DNA of 64,000 nucleotides from Tessaracoccus lacteus (GTDB lineage Bacteria; Actinomycetota; Actinomycetes; Propionibacteriales; Propionibacteriaceae): positions 2,294,001 through 2,358,000 of the forward strand of contig NZ_CP123967.1 of the NCBI RefSeq assembly GCF_029917005.1. The letters run 5' to 3'. A program made the translations under genes and the position numbers. Of the stretch, positions 1-7,957 are shown piece after piece. Position 1 is the stretch's first letter. Every line of letters begins with the position of its first letter. The notes below the pieces were generated by a model, which made no database searches, was not told where the DNA came from, and saw nothing but the letters and a program-made list of their open reading frames with translations.

Positions 1-91
1 TCCACATCGTGGTGCCGTGCTTGCGGACCAGGAGAACCCTGCCAGCCTTGTCGCGTAGGACGACGGCGGACACAACGATCACGGGTTCCAT
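1..91 (-). CDS. Nudix hydrolase, N-terminal fragment (runs off left edge)
   Basis: The minus strand from an ATG at 91 reads MEPVIVVSAVVLRDKAGR and then VLLVRKHGTTMW before leaving the window. A beta strand followed by D-x-x-G-R-V-L-L-V-R and a tryptophan is the usual start of a Nudix domain, which hydrolyses nucleoside diphosphate-linked compounds. Only about 30 residues are visible and the Nudix box lies outside, so substrate cannot be guessed. It is divergent from the nicotinamidase at 184. Confidence 0.6.
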   Translation of the reverse strand, partial: MEPVIVVSAVVLRDKAGRVLLVRKHGTTMW

Positions 92-183
92 GACCCAGCA
101 GGCTAGCGGCCCCGGCGCCTGGATCCACCCACGCCACCGCACGGGCCACGTAGAGTGGCCGCAACCGAGGGAAGGGTGATGTC

Positions 184-759
184 ATGACCAGGGCTCTCAT
201 CGTGGTGGACGTGCAGGTGGACTTCTGCGAGGGCGGCGCGCTCGGCGTCGACGGCGGTAACGCCGTCGCCGAGCAGGTGGCCGCGTTCCTGGCGCTGCAG
301 CCGGGCTATGCGCAGGTCGTCGCGACCCGCGACCACCACATCGATCCCGGCCCCCACTTCTCGGACACGCCCGACTTCATCGACAGCTGGCCGCCGCACT
401 GCGTCGTCGGCACGCCCGGACAGGAGCTCCACCCCGACCTGCGCGGTGTGGCGTTCGGCGCGATCTTCGACAAGGGCAGCCACGAGGCGGCCTACTCGGG
501 CTTCGAGGGATCCGTCGGCGGCGGCGCCGACGGCGACCGCCTCGCGCCCTGGCTCCGCGACCACGGCATCACCGAGGTCGACGTCGTCGGGATCGCCACG
601 GACTTCTGCGTGAGAGCCACGGCCCTCGACGCCGCCCGCGAGGGCTTCGCGACCCGCGTCCTCGGCGGCCTCACCGCCGCGGTCCACCCCGGCGGCGTCC
701 CCGCCGTCGTCGAGGAACTGGCCGCCGCCGACGTGGAGTGGGTCTCCCCGGAGCGCTGA
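184..759 (+). CDS. pncA: Nicotinamidase / isochorismatase-family hydrolase
   Basis: This 191-residue protein has the full isochorismatase fold pattern. An early VDVQVDFCEGG carries catalytic Asp9, TRDHHIDPGPHFS supplies metal-binding Asp and His residues, FDKGSHEAAYSGF holds the catalytic Lys, and GIATDFCVRATALDA holds the nucleophilic Cys. PncA deamidates nicotinamide to nicotinate for NAD salvage in the cytoplasm. Length and the order of motifs match true nicotinamidases better than other family members. A GGAAGGG-like ribosome site precedes the ATG. It stands alone, followed by a tandem repeat array. Confidence 0.9.
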   Translation: MTRALIVVDVQVDFCEGGALGVDGGNAVAEQVAAFLALQPGYAQVVATRDHHIDPGPHFSDTPDFIDSWPPHCVVGTPGQELHPDLRGVAFGAIFDKGSHEAAYSGFEGSVGGGADGDRLAPWLRDHGITEVDVVGIATDFCVRATALDAAREGFATRVLGGLTAAVHPGGVPAVVEELAAADVEWVSPER

Positions 760-770
760 CCGTCCCCCGG

Positions 771-895
771 ACGCCACCCTCACCGACCGACGCCACCCTT
801 ACCGACGGACGCCACCCTCACCGACCGACGCCACCCTCACCGACCGACGCCACCCTTACCGACGGACGCCACCCTTACCGACGGACGCCACCCTT
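771..895. repeat. Tandem 19-bp repeat (ACGCCACCCT-CACCGACCG), about 6.6 copies
   Basis: Units start at 771, 790, 809, 828, 847, 866 and 885. Each reads ACGCCACCC followed by T(C/T)ACCGAC(C/G)G. Two sequence variants alternate irregularly. The same 19-bp unit recurs at 61164-61201, where it forms the C-terminus of another gene, so this is a dispersed family in this genome. Confidence 0.9.
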
Positions 896-966
896 CTTCG
901 CACATGCCACCGCCATGGCGGTGGCATGTGTCGAGACGGGTAGCGTCTGCGCATAAGGGTGGCGTC
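884..966. repeat. Nested inverted repeat with perfect 30-bp palindrome
   Basis: A perfect 30-nt palindrome at 901-930 (CACATGCCACCGCCA and its complement) lies between the last GACGCCACCCTT of the tandem array (884-895) and the inverted AAGGGTGGCGTC at 955-966. The structure sits between the 3' ends of pncA and the convergent lipoprotein gene, so it may act as a bidirectional terminator, although no T-tract follows. Confidence 0.75.
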
Positions 967-986
967 TGCGCTCTTCGCTCGGCCGG

Positions 987-1388
987 TCAGAAGCTGCAGG
1001 TCACCGCGTCGGAGAAGGCGCCGTCCCGAGCCGCCTGCCGATCCTGCTCGTCGACGGCATCGGCCGGCGCGACCGCGATCTCGATGGTGGAACTCTGCTC
1101 GAGCGACTCCGCGTCGGAGCACGCCGCGAGAACCGTCCATCGCGACGAGCCGAACTGATCCTGGGTGTACGTGGGCTCGAGCCCGAACTCCACCGATACG
1201 CCCTGGATGAGGAGAGCCGCGCTGTCCGGCAGCACGCCTTCCACCTCAGAAAAGCTGCCGCCGACGATCGACGCCGGCGCGTGGGCGGGCGCCTGCGTGC
1301 AGGCGACGACGCCAGGCATCAGCGCCAACGCCACGACTCCAAGCCCAGCCCGCACGAGTGCGCCACGCGGGGAATCCGCCGGCGTCAC
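987..1388 (-). CDS. Predicted lipoprotein, 133 aa
   Basis: From the GTG at 1388 the protein begins VTPADSPRGALVRAGLGV, then a hydrophobic stretch ending in a GVVAC lipobox, consistent with a lipid-anchored exported protein. The GTG overlaps the TGA of the upstream membrane-protein gene (GTGA), arguing for translational coupling and for this start over upstream ones. The mature part has two cysteines (AACSDAES and VTCSF at the end) that could form a disulfide. I recognise no domain and infer no function beyond envelope location. Confidence 0.65.
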   Translation of the reverse strand: MTPADSPRGALVRAGLGVVALALMPGVVACTQAPAHAPASIVGGSFSEVEGVLPDSAALLIQGVSVEFGLEPTYTQDQFGSSRWTVLAACSDAESLEQSSTIEIAVAPADAVDEQDRQAARDGAFSDAVTCSF

Positions 1389-1642
1389 CCGACGGTCCCC
1401 AGGAACAGGTCCAGCCACGGAAGCGCGCTGCCCGCCACGAGCACCACTCCACACAGCGCTGCGGCGATGCGCCGGAGGGAGGGCCAGTGCCCGGAGGTGA
1501 GGGCCGCTGCGCACAGGAAGATGCCCAGCGCCGCGAGGGTGAGCCAGAACCAGCCTGATGCCGTCAGGAACAGGGCGACGGCAGCCAGCACCCCTCCCGC
1601 CGCGATTGCGGCGACAACTCGATCCTTCGACACCTGCGTCAT
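1385..1642 (-). CDS. Small membrane protein, 85 aa
   Basis: The protein has three hydrophobic segments: VVAAIAAGGVLAAVALFL, FWLTLAALGIFLCAAAL and IAAALCGVVLVAGSALPWL. They are separated by short polar loops, so it should be an integral membrane protein. The ATG at 1642 is directly preceded by GGAGG with a 1-nt gap; a GTG nine bases further in (1633) has better spacing and may be the true start. It overlaps the following lipoprotein gene by 4 nt, so the two probably form one transcript. The family is unknown. Confidence 0.6.
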   Translation of the reverse strand: MTQVSKDRVVAAIAAGGVLAAVALFLTASGWFWLTLAALGIFLCAAALTSGHWPSLRRIAAALCGVVLVAGSALPWLDLFLGTVG

Positions 1643-1754
1643 GCCTCCACAATGCCCGCTTCGGAAGCGGAGTGCGAGGGCCGTCGACGGCGACCGGTAC
1701 GAAAGCTCCACCGCGGCGCTGGCGAGCGTCATGAGTGTCGAGGCACCGAGGCAC

Positions 1755-1919
1755 CCTTCGCAAGCTCAGGGCCCTTCGACAAGCTCAGGGAACCGGCGGG
1801 CTCAGGGAACCGGCGGGCTCAGGGAACCGGCGGGCTCAGCGAACCGGCGGGCTCAGCGAACCGGCGGGCTCAGCGAACCGGCGGGCTCAGCGAACCGGCG
1901 GGCTCAGAGAACCGGCGGG
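1755..1919. repeat. CTTCGACAAGCTCAGG element followed by eight 17-bp tandem units
   Basis: A dispersed CCCTTCGACAAGCTCAGG element at about 1772-1790 runs into eight copies of a 17-bp unit, GAACCGGCGGGCTCAG(C/G), starting at 1790, 1807, 1824, 1841, 1858, 1875, 1892 and 1909. The array overlaps the 3' end of the GNAT gene: its stop codon (1904-1906) and the codons for PPVL lie in the last units. Confidence 0.9.
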
Positions 1920-2947
1920 TCCTTGCGCATCGCCTGGATCGAGCGCGCGACGGTGAAGCCGAGCGACGTGTAGAGCCGGTCGGCGCCGGTGGGGCTCTCG
2001 GAGTCGACGCTCAGCTCGACGACGGTGAACCTCCCGTCGCGGCGCGCCAGGTCGAGCGTCCGGGACAGCGCGACCCGGGCGAGTCCCCTCCCGCGGGCCT
2101 CGCGGACCGTCCCGACCAGCGCGATGTACAGCTCGTGGGGTGAGTACTGCTGCGCCAGCGCGTGCGCGAGCACCGACCCGTCCTCGCCCTTGACCAGCGT
2201 CGAGAACTCCGGCCGTGCAGGGCGGCCGCGGAAGAGGTCGCGCCAGCGGTCGACGTCGTGGGGCGCGAAGCCGTAGTGGTCGGCGAACGCAGCGTTGTGG
2301 GCCAGTCGCACCGCCTCCTCGTCGTCGAGGGTCGGCGAGACGACCACGATGCCCGAGCTCCCCTGCCCGGCCGTCGCCGAGCCACGGCCCGACTGCTCGG
2401 ACGAGCTCCTGACGGTCGACCCGGTGGCGACGGCCGGGACCGGCCCAAGCGCCGCTGCTCCGGGGAGGTCCGGCCCGGGCAGCGGGCGTTCCATGTCGGT
2501 GAACCATCGCACGACCCGGTATCCCGAGCGCGTCAGGAGCCGCGACGCCGACGAACCCTCCAGCCCGCCGGAGGCACGCAGGTGGAACGGCAGCCCGGGA
2601 TTGCGGTGGGCGCTCAGTTCGGCCGCCCTGGCCTCCATCCGGCCGAGCAGGTCGCGGCCGATGCCCCTGCCCCGGAACTCCGGATGCACTCCCCCGTCGA
2701 GCTGGCAGCGCACGGAGCCGTCCTCCTGCGGACCCGACCCGACTCTCAGCTGGCCGTAGGCGACGAGCGCGGCGTCGTCCCACACCGCCCAGCTGTCGAG
2801 GACGGGATCGAAGCCCGTCTCCGTGAGCTCCTCGGCCAGGTCCTCGGCCTCGTAGTACTCGTTCGTGCCGTCGGCCTCCGCGAGGGCGTTGGTCAGCACC
2901 GCCCAGGCGGGCACGGAGGACTCATCGAGCCAGGTCCAGGTGAGCAC
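1904..2947 (-). CDS. Double GNAT-domain acetyltransferase, 347 aa
   Basis: Two GNAT folds sit in tandem. The first (about residues 10-155) has VHPEFRGRGIGRDLLGRM, the acetyl-CoA pyrophosphate loop Q/R-x-x-G-x-G/A. The second (about 210-345) has VREARGRGLARVALSRTL and a final YTSLGFTVARSIQ. The tandem layout resembles mycothiol synthase MshD and related actinobacterial enzymes, but the sequence does not let me call MshD. Translation starts at a GTG. The last residues (PPVL) and the stop are supplied by the adjacent 17-bp repeat array, suggesting the original C-terminus was replaced. Confidence 0.8.
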   Translation of the reverse strand: MLTWTWLDESSVPAWAVLTNALAEADGTNEYYEAEDLAEELTETGFDPVLDSWAVWDDAALVAYGQLRVGSGPQEDGSVRCQLDGGVHPEFRGRGIGRDLLGRMEARAAELSAHRNPGLPFHLRASGGLEGSSASRLLTRSGYRVVRWFTDMERPLPGPDLPGAAALGPVPAVATGSTVRSSSEQSGRGSATAGQGSSGIVVVSPTLDDEEAVRLAHNAAFADHYGFAPHDVDRWRDLFRGRPARPEFSTLVKGEDGSVLAHALAQQYSPHELYIALVGTVREARGRGLARVALSRTLDLARRDGRFTVVELSVDSESPTGADRLYTSLGFTVARSIQAMRKDPPVL

Positions 2948-2973
2948 CCGGTCGACTCTGCCAGACTCGAGGG

Positions 2974-3402
2974 TCAGCCGTGGAGATAGCTCACGAGGTG
3001 GTCGGTCTCGGACTGCAGCTGGTCGATCCGGTGCTTGACGATGTCGCCGATCGACACGATGGCGGCGAGTCGCCCGTCGACGATGACGGGCACGTGCCGG
3101 GTTCGGAGCTCGGTCATCGACTCGGCGACCTGGACGAGGTCGTCGTTGAGCCCACAGGTGTGCACCGGGGCGTCGAGGAGTTGCCCGATCGGCAGCTCAA
3201 GGGCCGCGGCGCCGTGCGCGCCGAGGGCCCGCACCACGTCCCGCTCCCCGACGACGCCGACCACGTGCGCCTCAGCGTCGGTGATGACGACCGCGCCGAT
3301 GCGGTGCTCGTTGAGCAGTTCAATCAGGTGGGCGACGGTGTCGTCCGCGCCTGCGGTGACCACCGAGGCGCCCTTGGCTTGGATGATGTCGTTGATCCGC
3401 AT
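2974..3402 (-). CDS. Tandem CBS-domain protein, 142 aa
   Basis: Two CBS motifs fill the protein. Residues 8-60 contain TVAHLIELLNEHRIGAVV and VVGVVGERDVVRAL, and residues 75-130 contain VQVAESMTELRTRHVPV and LAAIVSIGDIVKHRI. Stand-alone CBS pairs bind adenine nucleotides and act as energy sensors or partner regulators. The C-terminal helix (IDQLQSETDHLVSYL) is typical of the small single-protein form. No Shine-Dalgarno sequence is evident before the ATG, so it may be leaderless. The partner is unknown. Confidence 0.85.
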   Translation of the reverse strand: MRINDIIQAKGASVVTAGADDTVAHLIELLNEHRIGAVVITDAEAHVVGVVGERDVVRALGAHGAAALELPIGQLLDAPVHTCGLNDDLVQVAESMTELRTRHVPVIVDGRLAAIVSIGDIVKHRIDQLQSETDHLVSYLHG

Positions 3403-3439
3403 GAGGGGAGGGTAACCCCGCCGCAGGGCACGTGATCGG

Positions 3440-4258
3440 TCACATCAGCAGCGTGTCGAGCAGGCTCCCCTGCTGGTCGCGCAGCCACTCCTCGCGGCGG
3501 TGGATGGCGTCGCCGACGCCGTCGTCCCACATCCGCTGCCAGCCTCCGCCCAGGCGTTCGGCGCGGTCCTTCATCGAGAACCAGGAGCGCTCCGCGATTG
3601 ACAGCGAGACCCGCGGGACCCACTCCCGCGCGGCGCGGTCGAGGCCGTAGGCGTCGACCAGTTCCCTACCCCGTTCCGCGACGTCGACGTCCGCGAAGAC
3701 CGGGTCGCGGTCGGCCGGGTGCTGCCAGCCTGCCCACCACAGCAGCAGGTTTGCCACGGTCACGGCGCGCGAGGTGGGCCGGGCGAGGTCGAAGTCGATA
3801 AAGGCGTGGGCGACGCCGTCGCGGAAGACCGTGTTCTCGGGCGTGACGTCGCAGTGGCTGACGAAGGTGTCCGGCGGGCCGACCGGCGCGGGCGAGCCGA
3901 CGGGGCGGGCGCCCGGCGCGGCGGCCTCGGGGACACCGAACGGCTGCATGGCGTCGTCGAGCCGGCGCAGCAGGCGGGCGACGCTGATCCCGCGCTCGCG
4001 GTCGGCGACCCAGCCGGGCCACGGCCGGCCGGCCACCTCGCCGTCGACGAAGTCGAGAATCTCGCGACTCTTGGCGTCGAGGCCGAGGAACCGGGGAGCG
4101 CCGTCGAAGCCGACGTGCTCGAGGTGCTTCAGGACCGTGTGGATGAACGGGCTGCGCGATGTGACGGGCCGCCGGACGGTGTCACCCACACGGACGACCC
4201 CGTCGGTGACGTCACCCCCGAGCAGCGGGATCTCGTCGGGCTCGCCGGTCAGATGCAC
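3440..4258 (-). CDS. Aminoglycoside phosphotransferase-like kinase, 272 aa
   Basis: The protein has the APH/choline-kinase signature. FVSHCDVTPENTVF contains the Brenner-type HxDxxxxN catalytic loop, here with Cys before Asp (HCDVTPEN), and AHAFIDFDLARP supplies the Mg-binding Asp of the DFD motif. Such enzymes phosphorylate small hydroxyl-bearing substrates; resistance cannot be inferred. I chose the GTG at 4258, which overlaps the end of cysE by 10 nt and suggests coupling. Clustering with cysE gives no clear metabolic link. Confidence 0.75.
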   Translation of the reverse strand: MHLTGEPDEIPLLGGDVTDGVVRVGDTVRRPVTSRSPFIHTVLKHLEHVGFDGAPRFLGLDAKSREILDFVDGEVAGRPWPGWVADRERGISVARLLRRLDDAMQPFGVPEAAAPGARPVGSPAPVGPPDTFVSHCDVTPENTVFRDGVAHAFIDFDLARPTSRAVTVANLLLWWAGWQHPADRDPVFADVDVAERGRELVDAYGLDRAAREWVPRVSLSIAERSWFSMKDRAERLGGGWQRMWDDGVGDAIHRREEWLRDQQGSLLDTLLM

Positions 4259-5067
4259 GGGTCGAAGCTGTCGTCGTTCAGGCTCTGGTCCATGTCGAAG
4301 GCGGGCAGCGAGCTGGCGGGCACGTTGACGACCTTGGCGGGCACGCCCGCGACGGTGGTGTGGTCGGGAACGTCGCGCAGCACGACCGACCCGGCCCCGA
4401 TCTTGGCGCCGGTGCCGACCCTGATGTTGCCGAGTACCTTCGCGCCGGCGCCGATCAGCACGCCGCGGCCGATCTTCGGGTGGCGGTCGCCGCCCTCCTT
4501 GCCGGACCCGCCGAGGGTGACCTCGTGCAGCATCGAGAAGTCGTCCTCGACGACGGCCGTCTCGCCGATGACCACCGAGGTGGCGTGGTCGAACATGATG
4601 CCCTTGCCGATGCGGGCGGCGGGGTGGATGTCGACGGCGAACACCTCGGAGATGCGCGACTGCAGGTACCAGGCCAGCGGCTTGCGGCCGAGGTTCCAGT
4701 AGGCGTGCGCGACGCGGTACGCCTGGATGGACTGGAAGCCCTTGAAGTAGAGCAGCGGGTTGGAGTAGCCGGGGCAGGCCGGATCGCGGCTGACGACGGC
4801 CTGCAGGTCGGCGCGGATCGAGCGCTGCACGCACTCGTCCTCCTCGAGGACCTGCTGGAAGATGTCGCGCAGGCCCAGCGCGGGCAGCGTCGAGTTGTCG
4901 AGCTTGCTGGCCAGCAGGTAGCTCAGCGACTCCTCGATGTCCGCCTTGCTCAGCACGGTGGCGTGCAGGAAGCCCGCGAGGAGGGGCTCGTTGGCCGCCG
5001 CCCGGGCGCACTCCTCCTTGATGGCGTCCCAGATCTGGTCGTCGGGGACGATCTTCGACGGGTCCAT
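4249..5067 (-). CDS. cysE: Serine O-acetyltransferase
   Basis: CysE transfers acetyl from acetyl-CoA to serine, the first step of cysteine synthesis. The N-terminal helical SATase domain runs to about residue 135. It is followed by the left-handed hexapeptide repeat domain: VDIHPAARIGKGIMFDHA, VIGETAVVEDD, VLIGAGAKVLGNIRVG, AGVPAKVV. The catalytic pair is visible as IMFDHATSVVIGE and LHEVTLGGSG. The C-terminus ends in Ile (DPCI), the residue that normally docks into O-acetylserine sulfhydrylase. The ATG at 5067 has GAGGAGA at good spacing. Length of 272 aa is usual. Confidence 0.93.
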   Translation of the reverse strand: MDPSKIVPDDQIWDAIKEECARAAANEPLLAGFLHATVLSKADIEESLSYLLASKLDNSTLPALGLRDIFQQVLEEDECVQRSIRADLQAVVSRDPACPGYSNPLLYFKGFQSIQAYRVAHAYWNLGRKPLAWYLQSRISEVFAVDIHPAARIGKGIMFDHATSVVIGETAVVEDDFSMLHEVTLGGSGKEGGDRHPKIGRGVLIGAGAKVLGNIRVGTGAKIGAGSVVLRDVPDHTTVAGVPAKVVNVPASSLPAFDMDQSLNDDSFDPCI

Positions 5068-5133
5068 GACTCTCCTCTGCGGTGGTGCGGGCCCCAGGCT
5101 ACCGATGCGGGGCACGCCGGACGCGGGTCTTCT

Positions 5134-6486
5134 CTACTGGCGATCCGCGGACCCGCGGCCGCCGGCCGCGTCGTGCGCGCGGAGCACCCGCTGAGCGCGG
5201 GTCCGCGGCATGTCCGTCCACGACGGGGTCGAGGCGATCCACGCCGGGTCGGTGAGCATGCGGGCCAGGGCCAGCCCCGCGGCCAGCGCGACGATCACGC
5301 CCATGGCGACCGACGCGTTCGCCAGCGCGTTCAGCGGGTCGTTGTTGATCATGTAGACCAGCGCCCGGTAGCTGCTCGCGCCGGGGACCATGATCAGCAC
5401 GGCCGGCACCGACAGGATGATCCGCGGCGCGAGGAGGAGCTGGCTGACCGACGCCGCAAGCAGCCCGATGACGGCGCTCGCCAGCGCTGCGCCGATGAGC
5501 TGGTTGAGTCCGTACTCGAGCGCGACGAGCCGTCCGACGTTGGCGAGCATGCCGATGACCGCGGTGACCAGCGCCACGCGCGGCGGGGTCTGGAACGTCC
5601 ACGCGAAGCCCAGCACGCCCGCGAAACTCGTGACCGCCCACAGCAGCACCAGCAGCCAGGGCGCCAGGTCGGGTCGGCTGATCTCCCCGGGCGTCAGCCG
5701 GAAGGCCCACGCCACCAGCCAGGCCCCCATCGACGCGGAGAACAGGATCAGCCCGGCGAAGAGCAGCCGCGCGACGCCCGACGTGAAGTCGAACCGCGTG
5801 AGGTCCAGCGCCGCGGTCATGAGAGGGAAGCCGGGCACCAGGAAGAGGATCGCCGAGGTGAAGGCCGCCTCGTGCATGGCCAGCCCCTCCCAGGGCAGCA
5901 GGTGCTCGATCGCCAGCGCGATCAGCAGGTACACGGAACAGGCGACGGTGGCGGACACCGCGACGATCGCGAGCAGGTTGATCCGCACCCGGTGGTGCAG
6001 GGCCAGCTGCACGCCCTTGCCGATGGCGGCAGCGAGCCCTGCTGCCAGGCACTCCTGCCAGCGGCCGTTGTTCAGGAACGCGAAGGCCGCGCACGCCAAC
6101 GCGGCTCCCAGCACGACGACCCACCAGCGGTACCGGTTGCCCGTCGCCTCGACCCTGTCGAGCTCACGGTGCAGGTCGGCGGCGCTCCACCCGGGCCTCG
6201 CACGCAACGACACGTTCAGGAGCCGGGAGATCCGGTCCGCGTTCACCGACGGCGCGGGGACCTCGACCACCTGCGTCCGGAAGACCCCGCGGGCTCTGGT
6301 CGTGACGACGATCTCGTTCAGGCTCACCTGCGCCTCGAGCTGCTCGACGCCCAGCGCCGACGCGACCCTGCCCATGGCCGCCTTGACGCGGAAGGACCCG
6401 GTGCCGGAGCTCAGCATCAGCGAGCCCATCCGACACACGGCGTCGGACACCTCCGCCAGATGCTCGTCCCTACCTGCCACGGCCAT
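5134..6486 (-). CDS. ThrE-like threonine/serine exporter, 450 aa
   Basis: The N-terminal 110 residues are soluble (VCRMGSLMLSSGTGSFRVKAAM is the typical DUF1212 opening). About ten hydrophobic segments follow and divide into ThrE and ThrE_2 (DUF3815) halves, fused here as in Corynebacterium glutamicum ThrE. The PGFPLMTAALDLTRFDFTSGVARL loop is characteristic of the family. It should export threonine and serine across the cytoplasmic membrane. AGGAGG lies 7 nt before the ATG. It is monocistronic between cysE and a divergent DoxX-like gene. Confidence 0.85.
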   Translation of the reverse strand: MAVAGRDEHLAEVSDAVCRMGSLMLSSGTGSFRVKAAMGRVASALGVEQLEAQVSLNEIVVTTRARGVFRTQVVEVPAPSVNADRISRLLNVSLRARPGWSAADLHRELDRVEATGNRYRWWVVVLGAALACAAFAFLNNGRWQECLAAGLAAAIGKGVQLALHHRVRINLLAIVAVSATVACSVYLLIALAIEHLLPWEGLAMHEAAFTSAILFLVPGFPLMTAALDLTRFDFTSGVARLLFAGLILFSASMGAWLVAWAFRLTPGEISRPDLAPWLLVLLWAVTSFAGVLGFAWTFQTPPRVALVTAVIGMLANVGRLVALEYGLNQLIGAALASAVIGLLAASVSQLLLAPRIILSVPAVLIMVPGASSYRALVYMINNDPLNALANASVAMGVIVALAAGLALARMLTDPAWIASTPSWTDMPRTRAQRVLRAHDAAGGRGSADRQ

Positions 6487-6559
6487 CAGCCAACCTCCTG
6501 GCAGCTAACCCTAGTGAGGGCTAGTTTCAGGTCACGACCGACCGACCGGAAGCAGGATC

Positions 6560-6937
6560 ATGGCCACCACGACGACGACAGCGAACCTGATGGCGGGGGC
6601 CCTCGCGCTCATGGGGACGCTCCACTTCGCTCGCCCGGCCCCGTTCGATGGCCTCGTCCCCGACGAGTTGCCCGGGTCGGCCAGGACGTGGACGTACGCG
6701 TCGGGCGTCGCCGAGCTGGCCGTCGCGGCCGGGCTGGCCGTGCCCGCGACGCGCAGGGCCGCAGGCTGGGCGGCCGCAGGGCTGTTCGTCGCCGTGTTCC
6801 CCGGCAACCTCAACATGGTGCGGCTGTGGTGGGACCGGCCCCTGGGCTACCGGCTCATCGCGATCGCCCGGCTGCCCCTGCAGTGGCCGATGATCCGCTC
6901 GGCGCTGCGCGTCGCCCGCGCCGCGGAGGTTCCCTGA
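6560..6937 (+). CDS. DoxX-like small membrane protein, 125 aa
   Basis: Four hydrophobic segments and the layout GTLHFARPAPFDGLVPDELP, YASGVAELAVAAGL, FVAVFPGNLNMV, IARLPLQW match the DoxX/MauE-like family of small integral membrane proteins, whose roles range from redox to unknown. The last codons and stop (GTT CCC TGA) belong to the CCCTGAGC repeat that starts here, so the natural C-terminus may have been altered. It is divergent from the exporter gene. Confidence 0.75.
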   Translation: MATTTTTANLMAGALALMGTLHFARPAPFDGLVPDELPGSARTWTYASGVAELAVAAGLAVPATRRAAGWAAAGLFVAVFPGNLNMVRLWWDRPLGYRLIAIARLPLQWPMIRSALRVARAAEVP

Positions 6938-7008
6938 GCCTCTCGAAGGGCCCTGAGCCTGTCGAAGGGCGTTACGGGCGGTTCCCTGAGCTTGTCGAAG
7001 GGCTCACG
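6931..7008. repeat. Three CCCTGAGC(C/T)TGTCGAAGGG repeat elements
   Basis: Three copies of CCCTGAGC(C/T)T(G/C)TCGAAGGG lie end to end between the DoxX-like gene and the convergent cation-efflux gene. They are the reverse complement of the CTTCGACAAGCTCAGG element at 1772 and 56.2-57.3 kb. Each copy is itself imperfectly palindromic (CCCT..AGGG). Confidence 0.85.
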
Positions 7009-7015
7009 AACCGGG

Positions 7016-7957
7016 TCAGTCGTGCCCGGCGTGCTCCCCACCGCGGAAGGCTGTGGTCTCCAGCTGGAAGGTCGTGTGCTCCACCTCGAAGTGCGTCTCG
7101 ACACAGTCGCGGACCGCGTCGAGAATCTCCAAGGCGTGACCGTTCTGGAAGCACTTCTCACCCACGACCAGGTGCGCGGTCAGCACCGGCAGCCCTGTCG
7201 CGACCGTAGAGGCGTGCAGGTCGTGGACCTCGCGGACGTGCTCGACGTCGAGCAGGTGGCTGCGGACCTCGTCGAGGTCGAGTCTATCGGGGGTGAACTC
7301 CATCAGCACCCGGGCGGTGCCCCGCATGATGACGACGGCGCGCGGCACGATGAGTGCGGCGATGAACAGCGCGGCCAGCGCGTCGGCCTGCTGGAAGCCT
7401 GTGGTCGAGATGACGATCGCCGCGACAATCACGCCGAGCGAGCCGAGCGCGTCGTTGACCACCTCCAGGAACGCGGCCTTCATGTTGAAGTTCGCGGAGC
7501 GGCCCGAGTACAGGATCAGCATCGAGGCGACGTTCGCCATCAGGCCGACGATGCCGAAGATCAGCAGTTCGGTCGCCGGGACCTCGGGGGGCTCGAACAG
7601 GCGCCGGACACCCTCGATGGCGGCGAAGAGGCCGACCCCTAGGAGCAGCATCGCCTGCCCGAGCGCAGCGATGATCTCGACGCGGCGGAAGCCCCAGGTG
7701 CGTCGGGGGTCTGCGGGGCGCAGCATCAGCGTCGCCGCGGTCAGCGCGACGACGAGGCCGCCGACGTCGGTCGCGGCGTGCACCGTGTCGGTCAGCAGCG
7801 CCAGCGAGCCGGTGATGGCGGCGCCGACGACCTGGGCAAGCAGCACCACCGAGGTGAGGCAGACGACGACGAGCAGGCGGCGACGGTGCGACGGCGCCGC
7901 CAGATCCGCGGTCCCCGGGCCATGGCTGTGTCCGGCGTGGTCGTGGGCCATGGTCAC
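7016..7957 (-). CDS. Cation diffusion facilitator (Zn/Co-type efflux), 313 aa
   Basis: CDF proteins export divalent metals by proton exchange. A histidine-rich N-terminus (HDHAGHSHGPG) leads into six membrane segments. The metal site pairs appear as LTDTVHAATDVGG (D..HxxxD) in helix 2 and LEVVNDALGSLGV in helix 5. The C-terminal cytoplasmic domain (from about residue 215) has VREVHDLHASTVATGLPVLTAHL and ends with a second histidine motif, GGEHAGHD. It overlaps the arsR-type regulator gene by 4 nt, so the pair is one operon and probably metal-induced. Confidence 0.92.
   Translation of the reverse strand: MTMAHDHAGHSHGPGTADLAAPSHRRRLLVVVCLTSVVLLAQVVGAAITGSLALLTDTVHAATDVGGLVVALTAATLMLRPADPRRTWGFRRVEIIAALGQAMLLLGVGLFAAIEGVRRLFEPPEVPATELLIFGIVGLMANVASMLILYSGRSANFNMKAAFLEVVNDALGSLGVIVAAIVISTTGFQQADALAALFIAALIVPRAVVIMRGTARVLMEFTPDRLDLDEVRSHLLDVEHVREVHDLHASTVATGLPVLTAHLVVGEKCFQNGHALEILDAVRDCVETHFEVEHTTFQLETTAFRGGEHAGHD

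Noticed and set aside
1790-1919. Possible CRISPR-like or VNTR-coded protein
   Set aside because: 17-bp head-to-tail units without spacers; a simple tandem repeat overlapping a gene end.
4360-7209. Long plus-strand open frame of over 900 codons opposite cysE and the ThrE-like gene
   Set aside because: Low-complexity, Arg/Gly/Asp-rich translation typical of antisense frames in high-GC DNA; the minus-strand genes have clear domains and ribosome sites.
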